Shown piece after piece: positions 1 to 7,702 of a stretch of 29,333 nt of DNA; position 1 is the stretch's first letter, and each line of letters opens with the position of its first letter. The stretch spans positions 1 to 29,333 of the forward strand of contig JBIIJN010000026.1 of NCBI GenBank assembly GCA_044233745.1, written 5' to 3'. The notes below the pieces were generated by a model. That model searched no databases, was not told where the DNA came from, and saw only the letters and a list, made by a program, of their open reading frames with translations. The DNA is from UBA6165 sp044233745. Lineage in GTDB: Bacteria; Bacteroidota; Bacteroidia; Flavobacteriales_D; Crocinitomicaceae. A program made the position numbers and the translations under genes.

Positions 1-27
1 GTAATTGGTTGAACGATATAGGTTTTT

Positions 28-1023
28 TTATCTGTTTTCATGTAAAAGTTGGTTTGTGAAATCAATTAGCCATTTAGGTGATGTTATTTTGATATTTCTG
101 CCTTGAGCAAGAAAGTGTCGCGCTAATTCGAATGATGGAATCAAATCAAATGTAATTGTAGAGTTACCATAGTTATGCTTTTGTATTTGCTGACTTTCGT
201 GCAAGGGATAAGCTTGAAAATATTGCGTATTCTCGCGATTGACTTCTATTTGAATGTGTTCCTTTATTGCTCCTGGAATGGGATAAACTCCATAAACATC
301 ATTCAAGTAAACATCCATCTGAGCTGAGTCCATTTTCTTGAAGGGTTTATTGGTTAGTAAAGGCTCGCTAATTCGGTCAAAACCAAATATTCTTATAGCA
401 TCGTGCGACTCGGAATAACCAATGACATACCAACGATTTTCAAATTCCTTGATTAAGAATGGGTGAACAAAGCAGTGCTTGAACAAACGTTTTCTATAAG
501 AAAAGTGAACAAATGAAACGACTAATCTTTCTTTGCATGCTTGGTAAAATAGATCGAAGTGTTCGAATCCGCGCGAAACTGGCGGAACCATGGTTTGAAG
601 GATTGGTCGTTTTAACTCGGTTGAAATTTTTCTTTCTTTGGTTGCCGATAATAATTTTTCTACCGCATTGTTAAATTGATGGCTCACGCGAGTACCTCCT
701 AAAGCTTGAATAAAATCGACAGCCTCAGAAATGATATCCAATTCTTCCTGACGAAGTGAAACACCTGCTAAAGAATAGTTCGGATCGGTATATTCATAAC
801 CTTTCCTGCGCGGACAATAACGCACGGGGGCATCAAATCCATCTGGATATGGCAAACGCATGTTCGCTAAATCTTTCTGAATTGTCTCGCGCGCTGGTTC
901 AAAATCTAATTTCTCAATGCAGGCATCTATGATTTCAGTCATGGTTGGGTATTTCCGCATCGTATTCCGCAGTAATTCATCGATTACTTTGTACCTCCGA
1001 AAAGCACTTTTACTAAGATTCAT
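28..1023 (-). CDS. WYL domain-containing transcriptional regulator
   Basis: A predicted DNA-binding regulator of 331 residues. The N-terminal ~60 residues (starting MNLSKSAFRRYKVIDELLRN) look like the winged-helix region of this family. The middle (about residues 155-225) carries a WYL-type core with RWYVIGYSESHDAIRIFGFDRI-like spacing, and the tail fits the WCX extension. WYL domains are known to sense nucleotide or nucleic-acid ligands; the ligand here is unknown. The frame is open upstream to 1128, but those extra residues run through the AT-rich divergent promoter region and do not resemble the family, so I chose the ATG at 1023. The gene is divergent from a two-gene unit beginning at 1119, and a perfect 6-bp-arm inverted repeat lies between them. 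That makes autoregulation and control of the neighbours plausible (inference). Family call is firm; target is unknown. Confidence 0.85.
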   Translation of the reverse strand: MNLSKSAFRRYKVIDELLRNTMRKYPTMTEIIDACIEKLDFEPARETIQKDLANMRLPYPDGFDAPVRYCPRRKGYEYTDPNYSLAGVSLRQEELDIISEAVDFIQALGGTRVSHQFNNAVEKLLSATKERKISTELKRPILQTMVPPVSRGFEHFDLFYQACKERLVVSFVHFSYRKRLFKHCFVHPFLIKEFENRWYVIGYSESHDAIRIFGFDRISEPLLTNKPFKKMDSAQMDVYLNDVYGVYPIPGAIKEHIQIEVNRENTQYFQAYPLHESQQIQKHNYGNSTITFDLIPSFELARHFLAQGRNIKITSPKWLIDFTNQLLHENR

Positions 1024-1064
1024 TTGACTTATTTTTTTTGTAAATATAGATATTTTTTTACACC

Positions 1065-1081
1065 CCGTATAACAAATACGG
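1065..1081. promoter_or_regulatory. Inverted repeat in divergent promoter region, candidate operator
   Basis: CCGTAT-AACAA-ATACGG is a perfect 6-bp-arm inverted repeat with a 5-nt spacer. It is roughly midway between the WYL regulator start (1023) and the divergent start at 1119. A degenerate -7-like TTACTTTG lies at 1091-1098 for the rightward genes. An operator for the WYL protein is an inference from position and symmetry only. Confidence 0.4.
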
Positions 1082-1118
1082 AGTATATGTTTTACTTTGT
1101 TCTCTAAACTAAAAATAT

Positions 1119-1595
1119 ATGCAAACAAAAATTAAACGACTAATTGAAATTGATCGAAATTTAAAGACCGATTCACCAGTAAAACTCTATAATCCTGAAG
1201 GAATGGATTATAAAAACCAATTGCGCGTGAAAAGTATTGAAGCAACTTCTGAATATACACGCATCGACTTTATTTATAAATCTTCCATGATTTACGATAA
1301 TGGTGGCTGGATAAAAATGGAGCCTGATTGCTATATACAACCAATTGGTTCTAGCACCAAATATAAACTCGTTAAGGCAATTGGAATTCCGTTGGCACCT
1401 TTGAAGCATTATTTCAAACGTCAAGGAGAATATCATCCTTACACCCTGCTTTTCCCGGCGCTACCAAAAAAAACAAAAGCGATTGATATCATTGAGAAGC
1501 TAGCACCAGGAACCTATTTCAATTTTTACAATGTTAATTTCTCTACGTGGATGTCGATTCCGCACGCAGCAGATTTACCCAGAAAAAATAATTAA
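1119..1595 (+). CDS. Hypothetical protein (158 aa), first gene of a coupled pair
   Basis: Function unknown. The protein has no signal peptide or membrane segment, so it is predicted cytoplasmic. Its middle and C-terminal part (from about residue 35: TRIDFIYKSS, GGWIKMEPDCYI, LVKAIGIPLAPLKHYF, LLFPALPKKTKAIDIIEKL) resembles a domain I recall from Bacteroidota proteins, where a FPALPKxTxxIDIIE segment recurs, often in secreted proteins; I cannot name a family. The ATG at 1119 is the only start that keeps the full domain. The stop is separated from the next ATG by one base, so the two genes are very likely co-translated. The unit diverges from a WYL regulator, which probably controls it (inference). 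Confidence 0.7.
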   Translation: MQTKIKRLIEIDRNLKTDSPVKLYNPEGMDYKNQLRVKSIEATSEYTRIDFIYKSSMIYDNGGWIKMEPDCYIQPIGSSTKYKLVKAIGIPLAPLKHYFKRQGEYHPYTLLFPALPKKTKAIDIIEKLAPGTYFNFYNVNFSTWMSIPHAADLPRKNN

Positions 1596-1596
1596 G

Positions 1597-2004
1597 ATGA
1601 ATATGCACGTATTATCCAATGATGAATCATTTAGAAAAATGATGACTCAAATGAGCAAAAGACGATTGGTACATCGAGCTAGTAACTTTATGTTCAAAGA
1701 GCATTTATTTATTAGTTTGGTTTACATCGACTACAAACTAGTAAACTATCTCGAAGAGCGTTATCCCTCTTTCGTAATTACGGATTATGATGATAAAGAG
1801 TCTATGTCAATCAGTGTTGCCAGTTTTTTGTTCAAACTCAATTGTCGTGAACTTAGAACACTTTACCTTAAGTTTTCAACAAAAAAAGACGCTATCGACG
1901 ATTTAATGGTTTACAAGAACAAAGATCGGTGTCGTTTTATAGCTAGGTGCTGGAAATGGGAAGTTTCACATGTTGAACTTATTGATATGATTATTGCCAA
2001 TTAA
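1597..2004 (+). CDS. Hypothetical protein (135 aa), second gene of a coupled pair
   Basis: Unrecognised protein. It is mixed charged/hydrophobic with no signal peptide, membrane helix or clear catalytic motif; the C-terminal third contains two cysteines (NLCRELRT-like and CRFIARCWKWE-like contexts). The frame is open back to 1531, overlapping the previous gene, but the first 22 residues would be read from inside that gene. The ATG at 1597 follows its TAA after a single G, the usual layout of a coupled operon, so I use that start. It shares the putative WYL-controlled promoter with its upstream neighbour. After its stop comes 683 bp without genes. Confidence 0.65.
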   Translation: MNMHVLSNDESFRKMMTQMSKRRLVHRASNFMFKEHLFISLVYIDYKLVNYLEERYPSFVITDYDDKESMSISVASFLFKLNCRELRTLYLKFSTKKDAIDDLMVYKNKDRCRFIARCWKWEVSHVELIDMIIAN

Positions 2005-2687
2005 ATGTCACTCATTTATCATTCAAAAACTCCCGATAACTTCCGATTTGTGGATGTGATAAATCTCAATTAAGCATTAAAACATACAATATCAGAATTC
2101 AATCCATTTAAATGTTTTCTGAATTTCAAAATTGAAAGATTCATGTTTTAAAATTCAAGGGGAATCTTCTTAGTTTCAAGTCAAGTAAGCAATAAATCCC
2201 CATCCACTTGTATTGATTGTACGTTTATACAACGAATTGGTCAATGTTCATTTCATAACACAGATATTCAGTTAATTAAATGTTTTTTAAACAAATCTTT
2301 TCAATCGATTTTGATCATTTACTCGGGTAACTGGCCGTTTTTTGTGTGTTTTTCAGAAATTACAACTGAAGGGCCCGGTTAATTAGAAAAATAATCAGTT
2401 TTGGCCAAGTTTATTTTATAAAATAACTGCTTCATAAAGAGCACAATATTTTTAATCGAGTAACTAGAGTGGTTGAGTTCAGTCCATTTCGGAATATTTT
2501 AATAAAATCACAATTTACTAGAGTTACTCAGGTTTTACTTGAGTAACTCGGGTGTTACTTGGGTAACTTGATTAACACAAGGAACTCGGGTTAATTACAT
2601 GTTTTGAGACAAACACTTTATTTATAGTCCTTTAAAAATAATGGATTCTCACTATTTACGGGTCATTCGATCTGGACTTTAAATCCA
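2005..2687. other. Gene-free convergent intergenic region (683 bp)
   Basis: The region lies between a rightward and a leftward gene. I see no plausible coding frame. Its right half holds a family of short GAGTAACTC-like motifs (separate entry) and, at the right edge, a 12-bp-arm inverted repeat overlapping the stop codon of the leftward gene. The left half (2005-2310) is AT-rich and shows nothing else I can name. Confidence 0.6.
2318..2596. repeat. Dispersed GAGTAACTC-like short repeats with a hairpin
   Basis: At least six related motifs occur: ACTCGGGTAACT (2321-2332), CGAGTAACTAGAG (2458-2470), GAGTTACTC (2521-2529), GAGTAACTC (2541-2549), TTACTTGGGTAACTTG (2555-2570) and AACTCGGGTTAATT (2583-2596). 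Copies at 2521 and 2541 are in opposite orientation and can form a stem of about 13 bp (one G-T pair) with a TTT loop, spanning 2521-2549. No T-run follows on either strand, so it is not a standard terminator. The role is unknown; multiple protein-binding sites or decayed repeats are both possible. Confidence 0.55.
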
Positions 2688-2693
2688 TTATTT
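2636..2693 (-). terminator. Possible terminator hairpin of the 495-aa gene
   Basis: AAATAATGGATT (2636-2647) and AATCCATTATTT (2682-2693) are perfect 12-bp inverted arms separated by 34 nt. On the minus strand the stop codon lies in the first arm and the second arm runs into a T-rich stretch. The long loop makes this weaker than a classical terminator. Confidence 0.4.
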
Positions 2694-4175
2694 AATCAAA
2701 ATGACGTTCCTTTTAGCATCGATCCAATAATAATAATCGAAGTAATTCAATACTTTTCGTTCGTAACCGGATTCGAAAATTCCATCAAGGTCCGTTCTGA
2801 GTTTTTCGAATTTCTTTACACGCTCTTGTTTTGACTTTTCATGAATAGTCGGTAACTCCCTGATAATAAAACGAAGTACTTTCTTTTCAAACTTGAAGAA
2901 AACAGCATTTCGCTTCATGAATTCAGAGACTGAATTTGCAGTTGAGATCATTAGATCGAGCTCTCCGATCTCAAAACACGTTAGGGCAAAGAGAATTCTG
3001 GAGTGGATGTAGAAGTCCACAGTGTAATCTTTGGTGTAGAACTTTTGATAGATCTCATTGAAAATTTTAAATGCCTTTCTGTAATCATTGAGATAGAAAT
3101 AGGATTTTGCAAGGTCGAAATAGAAATTGTTTAACCGTATAACGGAAAAGCTTTGTTTATTTTGATCGATGAATGACTCAGCCACCAAAACCACTTTGAT
3201 CCCGGTATTACTGGCTCTGTTTCTATTCAGATGAATGAGTTTTGAAAGGTTTAAATAAAAAAGTCCATCTTGTTTGAAACGTTTCTTGTCTTGCAGAACG
3301 ATGAGTTCAGATAATTTTTTTGAGGCACTCACATACCCTCCTTTTCCAGCGATACTTGTTGCATTTAAATAGTTATATAATATTTGGATGGATATCTCGG
3401 GAAACAACTTGAATTTCTCCGGATTTTCCAATATTAATTTATAATTCTTAAGAGCATATTTGTGAGCTTTTGCCCAATCATTCTCTGAACCAAATTTCCA
3501 ATAGTACAAGGTGTTGTATTGCAGGCTCAATAAAAAACTATTCGAATAAGTATTCTTGCGTAGTATTTTGTCCTTAAAGAGTTCTTCAATCTGCTTTTGT
3601 TGTGCTTCTGTTCTAGAGAACATGTTTTGATCTAGGATATTTCTGAATTTTTCTTTTGCGGATTCAAATGATTGCTGGGTGGAATATTTGTTAGAATAAT
3701 AGATCAACTCTTCAATTATAAGTTGGGAATTCCTTTGGTTATTATATTTCTGAAGAATCAACTCCTTTTCCAGTAAAGTCAGCAGTTCTAAGTAATTCTC
3801 CGATTTTATTACTCTCACTTTAATGTCGGAGATCAGTTGTTCCGCTTGTGTTACCAGGGAACGATTGAGTAAAACTTGAATGTTTCGAATATCATTTTGT
3901 GTGATATAAGACGATGCGTTATAGTCGGCTAAGTGTTTTAATATCCAATAGTAGAGATAGTGTTTCTTTACATCCAGTTTATTCGATCTTGAAAAGGAAG
4001 CAAATGTGCTTTTTAACGCTTGTTCGTCGTAATTATCCATGCGATAAATCACGTCGATCATCTTTCCATAAGCAGTTTGTTGATCACCTGCTTTATTCGA
4101 TAACGTATTTAGATACCTTTTTTCATGAACATTTAGTGTTTTAATTAATGAAAATAGATCTTTATTTCTTAACAT
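2688..4175 (-). CDS. Hypothetical helical-repeat protein (495 aa)
   Basis: A cytoplasmic protein without signal peptide or membrane segment, predicted almost entirely alpha-helical. The opening residues (LFSLIKTLNVHEKRYLNTL) match a pattern I recall in Bacteroidota proteins of similar size that begin LxxLIKSLSKSEKRYF; these are uncharacterised. The middle and C-terminal parts have TPR-like helices, for example around FYFDLAKSYFYLNDYRKAFKIFNEIYQ, so a scaffold or protein-interaction role is plausible. No catalytic residues are evident. The ATG at 4175 is preceded on the minus strand by a perfect TATATTTG box (4210-4217). The gene stands alone and diverges from the T9SS cargo cluster; nothing in the sequence links it functionally to that cluster. 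Confidence 0.8.
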   Translation of the reverse strand: MLRNKDLFSLIKTLNVHEKRYLNTLSNKAGDQQTAYGKMIDVIYRMDNYDEQALKSTFASFSRSNKLDVKKHYLYYWILKHLADYNASSYITQNDIRNIQVLLNRSLVTQAEQLISDIKVRVIKSENYLELLTLLEKELILQKYNNQRNSQLIIEELIYYSNKYSTQQSFESAKEKFRNILDQNMFSRTEAQQKQIEELFKDKILRKNTYSNSFLLSLQYNTLYYWKFGSENDWAKAHKYALKNYKLILENPEKFKLFPEISIQILYNYLNATSIAGKGGYVSASKKLSELIVLQDKKRFKQDGLFYLNLSKLIHLNRNRASNTGIKVVLVAESFIDQNKQSFSVIRLNNFYFDLAKSYFYLNDYRKAFKIFNEIYQKFYTKDYTVDFYIHSRILFALTCFEIGELDLMISTANSVSEFMKRNAVFFKFEKKVLRFIIRELPTIHEKSKQERVKKFEKLRTDLDGIFESGYERKVLNYFDYYYWIDAKRNVILIK

Positions 4176-4209
4176 ATTTAATTAATTATTTATTAATCAG
4201 AGTTATATG

Positions 4210-4217
4210 CAAATATA
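4210..4217 (-). promoter_or_regulatory. -7 box TATATTTG for the 495-aa gene
   Basis: Perfect match to the Bacteroidota TAnnTTTG -7 element on the minus strand, 34 bases before the start codon at 4175. I see no good TTTG -33 element at the expected spacing. Confidence 0.5.
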
Positions 4218-4260
4218 GACTATATATTAATGTGTGTAAAAAAATTCCTGTAAATAGGTC

Positions 4261-4268
4261 TATTTTTG
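4261..4268 (+). promoter_or_regulatory. -7 box TATTTTTG for the T9SS cargo cluster
   Basis: Perfect TAnnTTTG match, 95 bases before the ATG at 4364, implying an untranslated leader of about 85-90 nt. It is the only perfect box in this intergenic stretch facing right and may drive several of the following closely packed cargo genes. Confidence 0.45.
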
Positions 4269-4363
4269 CTGTTAGCACCTCGTAAAGTCCGGTGAATCAA
4301 AAGAAGAACAGAATCATCAGTGTTGAAAATACTGATGAAGAAATGAAATTAAATTAAGTGCTC

Positions 4364-6748
4364 ATGCCAAACAAGATCCTTTTAATCATTGCACTGATAA
4401 GTTGTCGGTTAAGCATTGCGCAAACCCTTCCAGAACATTATTACCATATACCGGCTAATTCAGGGGTTAATAATCTATTTTTCAATGATGCAGCCTGTGA
4501 AAAATTTCAATTCATTTATACCCTGTCAGAAATTGCCAATATGGTTACGAATGTTACAGGACCTGTAAGCATTGACACCATCTGGTTTCGCTTTGGCGGA
4601 GGGTCTTCGAACCCTACTACCGTCTTGAGCAATTTTGAAATTCGAATGGGCCATACCACCTTGACCAATCCAGGTACACAATTCAATACGAATTTCAATG
4701 CTGGAGCCCCTCAAACAGTGCTTTCATCAGGTAGTTATTCCTTAACTCCTATTATAGGTGCGGCAGGCGATCCAACAGACAATTGGACCTACATTGTTTT
4801 ACAGACGCCCTTTGCATATAATTTCACCGACAATCTTTGTGTCGAGCTGTCGTTTTCCAGTTCAAGTGCGGCTATTGCCGGTAACTTTGCCGACAACGGT
4901 GGCTTACCAATTAGTCAATACGCTGGAAACTCAACTGCTTCTACAGCAAGTGCTACTTCCTCTCGCCCCATGTTTGGCATCTCTTCTGGTCAGGGCTCGA
5001 GTGGTTCCAATAATTGCAATCCAAATGGAAATCTAATCATTTATTCCAATTATGATGGTGGTATTCTTACCATTAATGTGGATCAGAATATACCCAATCT
5101 GAAAGTTGGAATTTGCACTTATGAACCAATTCAAGTTGCTTTTACAGGACCCTTCGTTGGGAATATTACCGAAGTGATTTATGCTGGTATGAACTCAAAT
5201 CAGAATAATAATAACTGTGGACTTGGTAATTTTACAACTTCCGTAACTGGGGTTCCGGCTGGTGTTGTAACGATAAGTCCACCAATGAATCCCCCACTAG
5301 TTGGGTATACCCCGGCGCATGGAAATGGTTCAGGACCGTGGGGAGGAGGAATGTTGGGGGTTGCAGGATTTTGCGACACCACCATAAACGCAGGGGGAGG
5401 GAATACTCCAGATGAGGTCGTTTATTACTTTTTAAACGCTACTTCGGGAACACTTCTTTATCATCAAACGCAATATGATTGTTGGCTAAATGAAACACTT
5501 AACGTTTCTGCGGGTGGAAACTGTTGTATTCTTCCTCCTGGCGTAAACCCATGTCCACCAGTAACTGCAACATCAAGTCAGATAAATGTTACTTGTAGTG
5601 GAGGTTCCGATGGTTCTGCTACGGTAGTTGCTTCAGGAGGAACTACTTTCACGTATTCGTGGTCGCCTAGTGGTGGCTCCACTGCTACAGCTAATGGTTT
5701 GTCGGCAGGAGTTTACACATGTACAATCACGAATGAATGTGGTAATTCAACATCAGAAACGGTTACCATTACCGAAACGAACGTGTATCAATTAAATGCG
5801 ACTGTTGTCCAACCTACATGTGGAGAAGACAATGGTTGTATTTCCTTTGCGCCAACTCCAGCAGGGACTTATTTTTACTCTTGGCCTTTTCCAACGAATA
5901 TGATCGTTGATAGCGTTTGTAATCTTAGCCCCGGTTCTTATGATATCACGATTAACAGTGCGGATGGATGCCCAATAGATACCACAATAATTATTGCTGA
6001 ATCGTTTTCTTTCAATGTGGTTGAAACAATTACGCCAGCGAATTGCGTTGCTGCTGACGGTGCTATTTCCGTATCAGCTGTTGGTGGTACAGCGCCTTTT
6101 ACATACAGCTGGTCAACGGGCGGAAGTAGCGGAAATACGTTGACGAATCTTACAGCCGGAATTTATTCGGTAACAATAACGGATCAAAATGGATGTATTG
6201 TTACAGAAAGTTATACGGTTCCTCAAGTAAATACATTCAGTTTCGATGTCTTGCCATCTTCAGCAACAATAAGTATTGGTGAATCTATTCAGTTGACTGC
6301 GAATGGTGCCACATCTTATTCCTGGAGTCCATCGTCAAGTTTGAGTTGTAACGATTGTTCAGCACCAATTGCTAACCCTACCTCAACCACGACCTATACC
6401 GTGACGGGAACAGATGAGAATGGTTGTACCTCAACTGCTCAAGCTACGATAAGCCTTGCAATTGATTGTGATGAGGTTTTTGTCCCTACTATTTTTTCTC
6501 CTAATGGATCAGGTCCGGAAATCAATGATCTGTTGTGCGTGATGGGTAATTGCATTTCACAGCTGAGATATTCCATATACAACCGATGGGGTGAAATGGT
6601 TTTTAGTACGGAAGATATATCCATTTGCTGGGATGGGACTTGTAAAGGCAAACCATGTCAGACGGGAGTCTACGCCTATTCTCTAGTTGTAACCAAAACG
6701 AATGGCGAAACAATTGTGCAATCCGGTAATTTAACCCTCATTAAATAA
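4364..6748 (+). CDS. T9SS type B sorting domain protein with SprB repeats
   Basis: A secreted or cell-surface protein of 794 residues. A signal peptide (residues 1-20, ending SRLSIAQ) is followed by a ~170-residue beta-rich N-terminal region. Three consecutive SprB-type repeats follow (about 395-470, 472-549 and 549-622; the third is the clearest, with GGTAPFTYSWSTG and GIYSVTITDQNGC). An Ig/PKD-like segment (625-699) precedes the type B (gliding-motility-associated) C-terminal domain (about 701-794: FVPTIFSPNG, YNRWGEMVF, W-DG, GVYAYSLVV). Type B domains direct export by the T9SS and surface attachment. A GTG two codons upstream (4358) is possible, but ATG at 4364 gives a canonical signal peptide. 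It is the first of four adjacent cargo genes; the next starts 13 bp after its stop. The binding target is unknown. Confidence 0.9.
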   Translation: MPNKILLIIALISCRLSIAQTLPEHYYHIPANSGVNNLFFNDAACEKFQFIYTLSEIANMVTNVTGPVSIDTIWFRFGGGSSNPTTVLSNFEIRMGHTTLTNPGTQFNTNFNAGAPQTVLSSGSYSLTPIIGAAGDPTDNWTYIVLQTPFAYNFTDNLCVELSFSSSSAAIAGNFADNGGLPISQYAGNSTASTASATSSRPMFGISSGQGSSGSNNCNPNGNLIIYSNYDGGILTINVDQNIPNLKVGICTYEPIQVAFTGPFVGNITEVIYAGMNSNQNNNNCGLGNFTTSVTGVPAGVVTISPPMNPPLVGYTPAHGNGSGPWGGGMLGVAGFCDTTINAGGGNTPDEVVYYFLNATSGTLLYHQTQYDCWLNETLNVSAGGNCCILPPGVNPCPPVTATSSQINVTCSGGSDGSATVVASGGTTFTYSWSPSGGSTATANGLSAGVYTCTITNECGNSTSETVTITETNVYQLNATVVQPTCGEDNGCISFAPTPAGTYFYSWPFPTNMIVDSVCNLSPGSYDITINSADGCPIDTTIIIAESFSFNVVETITPANCVAADGAISVSAVGGTAPFTYSWSTGGSSGNTLTNLTAGIYSVTITDQNGCIVTESYTVPQVNTFSFDVLPSSATISIGESIQLTANGATSYSWSPSSSLSCNDCSAPIANPTSTTTYTVTGTDENGCTSTAQATISLAIDCDEVFVPTIFSPNGSGPEINDLLCVMGNCISQLRYSIYNRWGEMVFSTEDISICWDGTCKGKPCQTGVYAYSLVVTKTNGETIVQSGNLTLIK

Positions 6749-6761
6749 TCTTCAAAAAGCC

Positions 6762-7673
6762 ATGACAAAAAACACCTTTTTCGTTAGCCTATTCTTATTG
6801 CAGTCGCTAACAGGATTTAGTCAAACCGTAAATGATGTCGATGGAAACACCTACAATACAGTTTCAATTGGAAATCAAGTTTGGCTGACAGAAAATTTGA
6901 AAACCACAAAATTCAACAATCAGGATCCAATTCCTTTGGTTACTGATAACACTTTGTGGTCAACTCAAACCGAAGCTGCCTACTGTTCTTATCAGGATGA
7001 TAATCTACTGGCAAATGAATATGGCAATTTATACAATTGGCATGTGGTTAATGACATTAGAAATGTGTGTCCCACAGGTTACCATGTTCCATCCATTTTA
7101 GAATGGGAAGCACTCATTGATTTTCTTGGAGGTAATACTGTGGCTGGAGGAAAACTTAAAGAAGCAGGTCTTGCTCATTGGATAGATCCAAACACAGGGG
7201 CAACTAACTCAAGTGGATTTACTTTATTGCCATCAGGATGGAGAGCGCACAACAATGGATCCTATGAAAACTTAACATATATGGCCTATCAATGGTCATC
7301 TACTTCAATAGATGCACTTAACGCTTCTATCATGTTGGTTGGTTTTGATTCAGAATCTTGTTTAACCAGTGAAAGCCATAAACTAACTGGTCTACCAATC
7401 CGCTGTTTGAAAGAAGAAACTTCTTCCATAATGGAAAATGAACATCATCTGCCAACTATCATTTATCCAAATCCTGCCAAAAACGTAATTACAATTGAAT
7501 CAAAACAAAATATAGAAATAGAAATCTATAGTATCGAAGGGAAAAAAATAAAAAGCTTTAAGTTAATAAACAATAAAACAGACATTGATGTATTAGATCT
7601 CGCAAGCGGAGTTTACATCCTAAATGCTCTGACAGACAAAGGAATTGTGACACACAAATTCATAAAAGAATAA
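6762..7673 (+). CDS. FISUMP-domain protein with T9SS type A sorting domain
   Basis: An exported protein of 303 residues. A signal peptide (about 1-20, ending LTGFSQ) is followed by a Fibrobacter succinogenes major paralogous (FISUMP) domain (about 22-222). The domain is recognised by VNDVDGNTYNTVSIGNQVW, ENLKTTKFN, YGNLYNWHVV, CPTGYHVPSILEWEAL, SGWR and the closing LPIRCLKE. The last ~75 residues form a type A T9SS sorting domain (IIYPNPAKNVITIE, then LASGVYIL and a terminal HKFIKE). FISUMP domains are common in surface proteins of this phylum; their molecular function is not established. It begins 13 bp after the preceding cargo gene and is probably co-transcribed. It is the shortest of the four cargo proteins here and has no repeats. 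Confidence 0.9.
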   Translation: MTKNTFFVSLFLLQSLTGFSQTVNDVDGNTYNTVSIGNQVWLTENLKTTKFNNQDPIPLVTDNTLWSTQTEAAYCSYQDDNLLANEYGNLYNWHVVNDIRNVCPTGYHVPSILEWEALIDFLGGNTVAGGKLKEAGLAHWIDPNTGATNSSGFTLLPSGWRAHNNGSYENLTYMAYQWSSTSIDALNASIMLVGFDSESCLTSESHKLTGLPIRCLKEETSSIMENEHHLPTIIYPNPAKNVITIESKQNIEIEIYSIEGKKIKSFKLINNKTDIDVLDLASGVYILNALTDKGIVTHKFIKE

Positions 7674-7702
7674 CTATTAAGTAATTTAAGACGAATTGTA
7701 TT

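Noticed and set aside
1024..1128. N-terminal extension of the WYL regulator
   Set aside because: The extra 35 residues run across the divergent promoter and its inverted repeat, and do not resemble the family.
1023..2004. Considered as a complete phage-defence system
   Set aside because: Apart from the WYL regulator there are no nuclease, helicase, ATPase, TIR or reverse transcriptase motifs in the neighbouring genes.
2318..2596. Considered as a CRISPR array or plasmid-type iterons
   Set aside because: The units are irregularly spaced and variable in sequence, and there is no replication initiator gene in the window.
4516..4714. Two short minus-strand open frames
   Set aside because: Both are inside the SprB-repeat cargo gene and have no independent support.
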